Positions 1-4,396 of a stretch of 8,123 bases of DNA are shown one piece after another; position 1 is the stretch's first letter, and each line of letters starts with the position of its first letter. The notes below the pieces were generated by a model. The model was not told where the DNA came from, made no database searches, and worked only from the letters and a program-made list of their open reading frames with translations. This DNA comes from Desulfamplus sp. (GTDB taxonomy: Bacteria; Desulfobacterota; Desulfobacteria; Desulfobacterales; Desulfobacteraceae), in the NCBI GenBank assembly GCA_015231395.1, contig JADGBP010000088.1, forward strand, positions 1 to 8,123, written 5' to 3'. A program made the translations under genes and the position numbers.

Positions 1-135
1 CTTGATAAGGTTCAATCAATTCAATTAGAATTTAAATACGATGGTATAAGAGATAAGAAAAGTTTGGATTCAGCAGCCAAGAATATAGGACGAGCTATTA
101 AAGAAGTTACAGAGGAGGAGTTTATGGAAGGTTGA
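1..135 (+). CDS. C-terminal end of an unrecognised protein (5' partial)
   Basis: Frame 1 is open from the window edge to a TGA at 133-135, giving 44 residues rich in charged amino acids (a run of three Glu, many Lys and Asp) and ending in Phe-Met-Glu-Gly. The start lies outside the window. No motif is recognisable, so no function is proposed. It reads in the same direction as the hsd operon but is separated from it by 212 bp that contain palindromes, so it is probably a separate transcription unit. A purine-rich GAGGAGGAG (112-120) precedes an in-frame ATG at 124, but that ATG is followed by only two sense codons; I take the tract as coding sequence. Confidence 0.45.
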   Translation, partial: LDKVQSIQLEFKYDGIRDKKSLDSAAKNIGRAIKEVTEEEFMEG

Positions 136-146
136 AAACGGTAGGG

Positions 147-197
147 TTGTAAAACCTGTTACAAGGCTTACAAGGGGTGTAACGGTGGTGGTTACAC
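147..197. promoter_or_regulatory. Cluster of five TTACA/TGTAA half-sites, candidate operator
   Basis: TGTAA lies at 148-152 and 178-182, and its complement TTACA at 159-163, 168-172 and 192-196. They form two perfect inverted repeats: TTGTAA-6 nt-TTACAA (147-152/159-164) and GTGTAAC-7 nt-GTTACAC (177-183/191-197). Centre spacings are about 11, 9, 10 and 14 bp, close to one DNA turn, so most half-sites would lie on the same helical face. The position, 150-200 bp upstream of hsdM, suits a binding site for a controller protein. No known regulator is recognised and none is encoded next to hsdM. Confidence 0.4.
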
Positions 198-208
198 ACA
201 ATACTTAT

Positions 209-234
209 TTATTATGAGTTATTGCTCATAATAA
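209..234. promoter_or_regulatory. Perfect 10-bp inverted repeat upstream of hsdM
   Basis: TTATTATGAG (209-218) and CTCATAATAA (225-234) are exact reverse complements around a 6-nt spacer. The arms are AT-rich and no T-run follows (GCCGCC comes next), so it does not look like a Rho-independent terminator. The two-fold symmetry fits an operator for a dimeric regulator, or a hairpin in the operon leader. It ends 113 bp before the hsdM start codon. Confidence 0.4.
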
Positions 235-347
235 GCCGCCATGTTCACAAAATAGATTTGCAAAAAAAGATAAATTGTCATATTTATAAAAAAGCCATAC
301 CCAATCATTAACCTTAACTTTGAAACCAACCAAAAAGACAATTAATC

Positions 348-1802
348 ATGTTTGAACAGACCTTTAAAAATATAGACGACATACTCCATAAGGACGCTGG
401 CTGTGGAAGTGAACTGGATTATGTAGAGCAGACTTCATGGATACTGTTCCTGAAATATTTAGATGATTTGGAGCAAGACAAAGCTACTGCTGCCGAGCTT
501 ACTGGAAAATCATACACAAATATCATTGCAACTGAATATCAATGGACTACATGGGCTACACCAAAGGATAGTCAGGGTAAATTAGATAACCATAAAGCCC
601 TGACAGGTGATGACCTTGCTGACTTTGTAAACATTCAACTCTTCCCCTACCTCAAGAAATTTAAAACAAGTGCTGAAAGTGCTGACACCATTGAATATAA
701 AATAGGTGAGATATTCAGTGAGTTGAAGAACCGCATACAGAGTGGTTACAACTTACGTGAAGTCATAAACCTTATTGATGAGCTGCGTTTCAGAACCCAT
801 GCTGAAAAACATGAGATGAGCCATCTTTATGAGGGTAAGATTAAAAACATGGGCAATGCTGGGCGTAATGGCGGTGAATACTACACTCCCAGACCCTTGA
901 TTAAAACCATTGTGAAGGTAGTAGCTCCAGAACTTGGCAATACAGTTTATGATGGTGCTGCTGGTAGTGCGGGCTTCTTGGTTGAGGCTTTTGACTATCT
1001 GAAATCAACAAAAAAACTTACTACCACTGATGTAACCACATTACAGAAAAACACTTTTTACGGTAAAGAGAAAAAGTCATTGGCTTACATCATTGGCACA
1101 ATGAACATGATTCTGCATGGAGTTGAAGCTCCCAACATTGTGCATACAAACACACTTGCTGAAAACATTAGCGACATACAAGAGAAAGACCGTTACGACA
1201 TTGTTCTTGCAAATCCCCCCTTTGGTGGCAAGGAGAGAGCAGAGGTGCAACAGAACTTCCCCATAAAAACAGGGGAAACAGCATCTCTATTTTTGCAGCA
1301 CTTTATCAAAATACTTAAAGCTGGCGGTAAAGCGGGTGTTGTCATAAAAAATACATTCTTAAGCAATACCGATAATGCATCTATAAGTCTGAGGAAACTC
1401 CTGCTGGAGAACTGCAACCTTCATACAGTGCTTGATTTACCTGGAGGCACGTTTACAGGTGCAGGTGTTAAAACTGTGGTGTTGTTCTTTGAGAAAGGCT
1501 TACAAACCAGCAAAGTGTGGTTCTATCAACTGAACTTAGACCGTAATCTTGGCAAGACCAACCCATTAAATGAGAATGATTTGGCTGAGTTTGTTGAACT
1601 GCAAAAGACAAAGGCTGACAGTGAAAACTCATGGACTGTTAATATAAAAGATGTTGACCAGACAACGTTTGACCTATCTGCAAAGAACCCCAACAAAAAA
1701 GAGGAGGCTGCCCTACGTCAACCCCAAGAGATTGTTGAGGAGATGAAAGCCTTGGACAAAGAGAGTGCTGATATTTTGGAATCTATTTTGGAGTTGATAT
1801 GA
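348..1802 (+). CDS. hsdM: Type I restriction-modification methyltransferase subunit HsdM
   Basis: This 484-aa protein transfers a methyl group from S-adenosylmethionine to N6 of adenine in the site chosen by HsdS; with HsdR the same complex restricts unmodified DNA in the cytoplasm. Residues 1 to about 135 form the helical HsdM N-terminal domain, whose opening MFEQTFKNIDDIL is typical of the family and supports this start. The methyltransferase domain follows: GEYYTPRPL at 176-184, the SAM-binding motif DGAAGSAGFL at 202-211, and catalytic NPPF at 289-292. The length is normal. No Shine-Dalgarno sequence is visible upstream (AAAGACAATTAATC before the ATG), unlike several later genes. The last four bases overlap the start of hsdS (ATGA). 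It is the first gene of the operon, so the palindromes at 147-234 are the likely control region. Motif I has Ala where many relatives have Cys, which I do not regard as disabling. Confidence 0.96.
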   Translation: MFEQTFKNIDDILHKDAGCGSELDYVEQTSWILFLKYLDDLEQDKATAAELTGKSYTNIIATEYQWTTWATPKDSQGKLDNHKALTGDDLADFVNIQLFPYLKKFKTSAESADTIEYKIGEIFSELKNRIQSGYNLREVINLIDELRFRTHAEKHEMSHLYEGKIKNMGNAGRNGGEYYTPRPLIKTIVKVVAPELGNTVYDGAAGSAGFLVEAFDYLKSTKKLTTTDVTTLQKNTFYGKEKKSLAYIIGTMNMILHGVEAPNIVHTNTLAENISDIQEKDRYDIVLANPPFGGKERAEVQQNFPIKTGETASLFLQHFIKILKAGGKAGVVIKNTFLSNTDNASISLRKLLLENCNLHTVLDLPGGTFTGAGVKTVVLFFEKGLQTSKVWFYQLNLDRNLGKTNPLNENDLAEFVELQKTKADSENSWTVNIKDVDQTTFDLSAKNPNKKEEAALRQPQEIVEEMKALDKESADILESILELI

Positions 1803-3034
1803 GTTTAACTAAACATATTAAGCCTCTTAAAGATTTATGTAATAACTTTAAGGCAGATATTGTAGATGGACCCTTTGGCTCAAATATGAAAAGGTCTGAT
1901 TATACTAATGAAGGGATACCTGTTTTAAAGATACAGAATGTAAAACCATTTAAACTTGAAATAAAAAAAATGGATTTTGTTACATTGTCTAAATATGAAG
2001 AGTTAAAAAGACATTCATATAAAACGGGTGATATTGTAATGACCAAGCTCGGTGACCCTTTAGGTGCATCAGCTATTGTAGAAGATATTGATGAAGGTTT
2101 AATTGTCGCTGATTTAGTCAGAATTAGAGCACAAAAAATTAATACTGCATACCTCTGCTATCACCTTAATTCGCCTAATACTACCGATTTTATTAATTCC
2201 CAACAAAAAGGAGCTACTCGTCCAAGAGTTCAAATATCTGTTGTTAGAGACTTACCAATTTATCCCCCCCCACTCCCAGAACAACAACGCATAGTAGCCA
2301 TATTAGACGAAGCATTCGCAGCCATAGCAAAGGTAAAAGCCAATGCTGAACAGAACCTTAAAAACTCAAAGGCAATTTTTGAGAGTTATTTGCAATCGGT
2401 GTTTGAGAATAAAGGTGATGGGTGGGAAGAGAAGAGGTTGGGGGAGGTTTGTATTGTTGAGCGTGGTAGTTCTCCAAGACCAATTAATCAATATCAAACT
2501 GATAGTTCTGATGGTGTAAATTGGATAAAGATAGGTGATACAAAGGACGTTGACAAATATATTTATTATACAAAAGAAAAAATTACAAAAGAAGGGGCAA
2601 AAAAATCACGTTATGTAAAAGAAGGAGATTTTATACTCTCAAACTCAATGTCTTTTGGAAAACCATACATAATGAAAACTGATGGGTATATTCATGATGG
2701 TTGGTTTGTATTGAGATTACCTGAACATATTGATAGTGAGTTTTTTTGGTATTTACTCGCATCTCCATTTACAATGAAACAATTCAATCTATTGGCAGCT
2801 GGTGCAATTGTGAAAAATATAAGTGGTGATTTAGTTAAAAAAACAATATTACCAATTCCCCCACTCCAAGAACAACAAGCCATAGTCCAGAAACTTGATG
2901 CCCTGTCAGCAGAAACTAAACAACTTGAAGCCAACTACCAGCAAAACATCAATAATTTAGAAGAATTGAAAAAATCACTCCTCCAAAAAGCGTTTAATGG
3001 TGAATTAAGCACAGACATGGTTAAGAATTTATGA
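1799..3034 (+). CDS. hsdS: Type I restriction-modification specificity subunit HsdS
   Basis: This 411-aa subunit reads the bipartite DNA target for the HsdM/HsdR complex. It has the usual two-fold layout: recognition domain 1 (about 8-155), conserved helical region 1 opening with PPPLPEQQRIV (156-166) and running to about 205, recognition domain 2 (about 209-350), and conserved region 2 opening with PPLQEQQAIV (354-363) and a coiled-coil spacer to about 404. GGAG at 1790-1793 lies 5 nt before the ATG, which overlaps the hsdM stop (ATGA). The stop overlaps the next start in the same way. The recognition domains look more AT-rich than the conserved spacers, as expected if they are exchanged by recombination. 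A run of eight C (2264-2271) encodes Pro156-158 at the boundary of domain 1 and spacer 1. The DNA sequence recognised cannot be predicted. Confidence 0.95.
   Translation: MSLTKHIKPLKDLCNNFKADIVDGPFGSNMKRSDYTNEGIPVLKIQNVKPFKLEIKKMDFVTLSKYEELKRHSYKTGDIVMTKLGDPLGASAIVEDIDEGLIVADLVRIRAQKINTAYLCYHLNSPNTTDFINSQQKGATRPRVQISVVRDLPIYPPPLPEQQRIVAILDEAFAAIAKVKANAEQNLKNSKAIFESYLQSVFENKGDGWEEKRLGEVCIVERGSSPRPINQYQTDSSDGVNWIKIGDTKDVDKYIYYTKEKITKEGAKKSRYVKEGDFILSNSMSFGKPYIMKTDGYIHDGWFVLRLPEHIDSEFFWYLLASPFTMKQFNLLAAGAIVKNISGDLVKKTILPIPPLQEQQAIVQKLDALSAETKQLEANYQQNINNLEELKKSLLQKAFNGELSTDMVKNL
2264..2271 (+). repeat. C8 homopolymer in hsdS, possible slippage site
   Basis: Eight consecutive C encode part of Pro156-Pro158 just after recognition domain 1. 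Reading the frames by hand, loss of one C leads to a TAG at the GCATAG around 2289-2294, and gain of one C leads to a TGA about 29 codons on. Either change leaves only the first recognition domain plus a short tail. Homopolymer switching in the middle of hsdS is known from NgoAV of Neisseria gonorrhoeae. Eight bases is short for a mutational hotspot, so active switching is only a possibility. Confidence 0.4.
2267..2295 (+). repeat. Direct repeat, copy 1 (hsdS conserved region 1)
   Basis: This 29-bp stretch matches 2858-2886 with three mismatches (at 2277, 2288 and 2289). The offset is 591 bp, exactly 197 codons. It encodes the PPLPEQQ segment of the first conserved region. The copies flank recognition domain 2, so recombination between them would remove or duplicate that domain in frame. 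Confidence 0.6.
2858..2886 (+). repeat. Direct repeat, copy 2 (hsdS conserved region 2)
   Basis: This is the second copy of the 2267-2295 repeat and encodes the PPLQEQQ segment of the second conserved region. Its C-run is five bases, against eight in copy 1. The repeat reflects the internal two-fold symmetry of HsdS, but its DNA-level identity is high enough to serve as a recombination substrate. Confidence 0.6.
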
Positions 3035-3513
3035 AGAAAAAAGTTTATATTGAAACAACTGTTATAAGCTATCTTGCTGCAAGGCTAAGCAAAAACACTA
3101 TTGTTGCTGGGAGGCAGGTTTTAACGCAGGAATGGTGGGACGAATACAGACATTCATTTGATTTGGTAGTTTCTGAATTAGTTTTTCAAGAAGCTGAAGT
3201 AGGAGACCCAGAAGTTGCACAGAGAAGAATCAATTATATAAAAGACATTGCTTCTATTGAAATATCAGATGAAGCGGTTGTATTAGCGGAGATACTTGTA
3301 AATAGAGGAGTTATACCAGATAAATACGCTGAGGACGCACTACATATAGCTGTCTGTGCTGTTAATGGTATTGACTTTCTTGTAACATGGAACTGTAAGC
3401 ATATTGCCAATGCAGTTCTACGGCATAAAATTGAAAATATTGTTGAGAGTCAAAATTATCAATGTCCTATTATTTGCACACCAGCAGAACTTATGGAGGA
3501 TAATTATGTTTGA
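3031..3513 (+). CDS. PIN-domain ribonuclease toxin, VapC family
   Basis: This 160-aa protein is a single PIN domain, a metal-dependent RNase fold used by VapC toxins, which cut tRNA or rRNA. Candidate metal ligands are Glu8 in YIETTVISYL (this subfamily has Glu where others have Asp), Glu49 in the SELVFQE segment, Asp102 in EDALHIA, and a polar Asn121 in TWNCKHIAN near the usual fourth position. The length suits the family. The ATG overlaps the hsdS stop by four bases (ATGA) and no separate ribosome-binding site is evident, so translation is probably coupled to hsdS. The stop overlaps the next gene by 8 bp. The toxin precedes its antitoxin, the reverse of the classic vapBC order. The PIN assignment is firm; the RNA target is unknown. 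Confidence 0.88.
   Translation: MKKKVYIETTVISYLAARLSKNTIVAGRQVLTQEWWDEYRHSFDLVVSELVFQEAEVGDPEVAQRRINYIKDIASIEISDEAVVLAEILVNRGVIPDKYAEDALHIAVCAVNGIDFLVTWNCKHIANAVLRHKIENIVESQNYQCPIICTPAELMEDNYV
3495..3500 (+). promoter_or_regulatory. Shine-Dalgarno GGAGGA for the small antitoxin gene
   Basis: GGAGGA ends 5 nt before the ATG at 3506, inside the last codons of the PIN gene. It fixes the start of the 73-aa product; a longer reading frame open from 3404 lacks such a site and would overlap the toxin gene much more. Confidence 0.75.
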
Positions 3514-3727
3514 AGACCCTATTGTTGATGAAGTAAGGGCAGCTCGCATGAAACATGCTGCAAAATTTAATTTTGACTTAAAAAAGATAGCTCAGGATTT
3601 AAAGGAAAAACAATCTAAAAGAAAAACAGTATCTTATTCGCCCAAGAAGCCATTACAAGGTAAGCCGTTCAAATATGTTGACCCGTTTGGTAGTGTAGCA
3701 GAAGATGATTGGGAAGTATTAAAATGA
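3506..3727 (+). CDS. Small probable antitoxin partner of the PIN toxin
   Basis: This 73-aa, Lys-rich protein starts MFEDPIVDEVRAAR and continues with a charged helical stretch (HAAKFNFDLKKIAQDLKEKQ, about 16-35) followed by a basic, Pro-containing tail. From memory, small proteins with this FEDPIV-EVR opening and central AKFN-DL segment often sit directly after PIN toxins of this type, so antitoxin is the likely role. No ribbon-helix-helix or AbrB-like DNA-binding domain is visible, so autoregulation is uncertain. The start at 3506 is chosen from the GGAGGA five bases upstream. It overlaps the toxin stop by 8 bp and shares ATGA with the next gene. Its function rests on position and family resemblance, not on a catalytic motif. 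Confidence 0.72.
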   Translation: MFEDPIVDEVRAARMKHAAKFNFDLKKIAQDLKEKQSKRKTVSYSPKKPLQGKPFKYVDPFGSVAEDDWEVLK

Positions 3728-4026
3728 ACAACATACTTAGTGATAATTTAGATAAAATAAAAGAGTTGTGCAATGCCCATAACGTAAAGTCTCTATTCGC
3801 ATTTGGATCAGTTTGTAATGGTAAGTTAAGGGATAACAGCGATATTGATTTATTGATTTCATTTAAACAGATGGATTATCCAGACTATGCGGATAACTAT
3901 TTTACCATAGCAGAGAAACTTGAGAAGCTATTACAAAGACCTGTTGATTTGGTTACAGAGGCATCGCTTGGGAATCCCTATTTTATTGAATCAGTAAATA
4001 AAAGCAGGGTTCTTATTTATGGATGA
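3724..4026 (+). CDS. mntA: Minimal nucleotidyltransferase antitoxin, MntA/MNT type
   Basis: This 100-aa protein is a minimal DNA-polymerase-beta-like nucleotidyltransferase. The signature is complete: Gly28-Ser29, ten residues, then Asp40-Ile41-Asp42, with a third acidic residue at Asp75 (PVDLV). In characterised MNT/HEPN pairs the MNT enzyme transfers AMP from ATP to a tyrosine next to the HEPN active site and so silences the RNase. The intact triad suggests this one is active. The start at 3724 is chosen because ATGA overlaps the previous stop and GGAAG lies at 3712-3716; a reading five codons longer (3709) is possible but less likely. The 3' end overlaps the HEPN gene by 8 bp, as expected for a pair made together. 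Confidence 0.88.
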   Translation: MNNILSDNLDKIKELCNAHNVKSLFAFGSVCNGKLRDNSDIDLLISFKQMDYPDYADNYFTIAEKLEKLLQRPVDLVTEASLGNPYFIESVNKSRVLIYG

Positions 4027-4354
4027 CAAAATATACAAATATCTGCTTGATATTAAAGAGTCTATTGAATCTATAGAAGAGTATCTTGGCGATGAGAGAG
4101 ATTTCAACCTGTATCTAAAAAATAAGATGTTAAGACGTGCTGTAGAAAGAGAATTTGAAATTATTGGAGAGGCTATGAACAGAATAGACAGTCTGTCTCC
4201 TGATATTAGTATTTCAAGCAAAAAGCAGATAATCAGCATGAGAAACAGGGTAATACATGGATATGATAAAGTTGATAATGGTATAGTTTGGGGGACTATA
4301 GTGCGTTATTTACCTGTTCTTAAAAATGAGATTAACGATCGATTAAAAACGTAG
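4019..4354 (+). CDS. hepT: HEPN-domain RNase toxin, HepT type
   Basis: This 111-aa all-helical protein ends its core with Arg75-Asn-Arg-Val-Ile-His80-Gly-Tyr82, an exact RX4HXY motif. In HEPN toxins Arg and His form the RNase site across a dimer, and in HepT-type proteins the motif tyrosine is the residue AMPylated by the paired MNT enzyme; here that would be Tyr82. The motif GEAMNRI (50-56) upstream is also typical. The start overlaps the mntA stop by 8 bp. It is the last of the four toxin-antitoxin genes, and a 42-bp gap follows before hsdR. Known HepT-type enzymes cut tRNA or mRNA; the target here is not predictable. Confidence 0.9.
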   Translation: MDDKIYKYLLDIKESIESIEEYLGDERDFNLYLKNKMLRRAVEREFEIIGEAMNRIDSLSPDISISSKKQIISMRNRVIHGYDKVDNGIVWGTIVRYLPVLKNEINDRLKT

Positions 4355-4396
4355 GTTAAGTCAATCTTTGAAAGAACCGCCTGGAGATGTTGCAGC

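Noticed and set aside
112..135. Strong Shine-Dalgarno-like GAGGAGGAG followed by ATG and a three-codon ORF
   Set aside because: It lies in frame within the end of an open upstream reading frame, and the purine tract is explained by Glu codons; a leader peptide cannot be supported.
2411..2446. G-rich purine tract at the start of hsdS recognition domain 2, possible G-quadruplex
   Set aside because: Only three clear G-runs of three or more with a long loop between them; it is explained by Gly, Trp, Glu and Arg codons of the conserved GWEEKRLGEV segment.
3404..3505. Extended N-terminus for the small antitoxin (start at 3404)
   Set aside because: It would overlap the PIN gene by 110 bp and lacks a ribosome-binding site, while GGAGGA sits 5 nt before the ATG at 3506.
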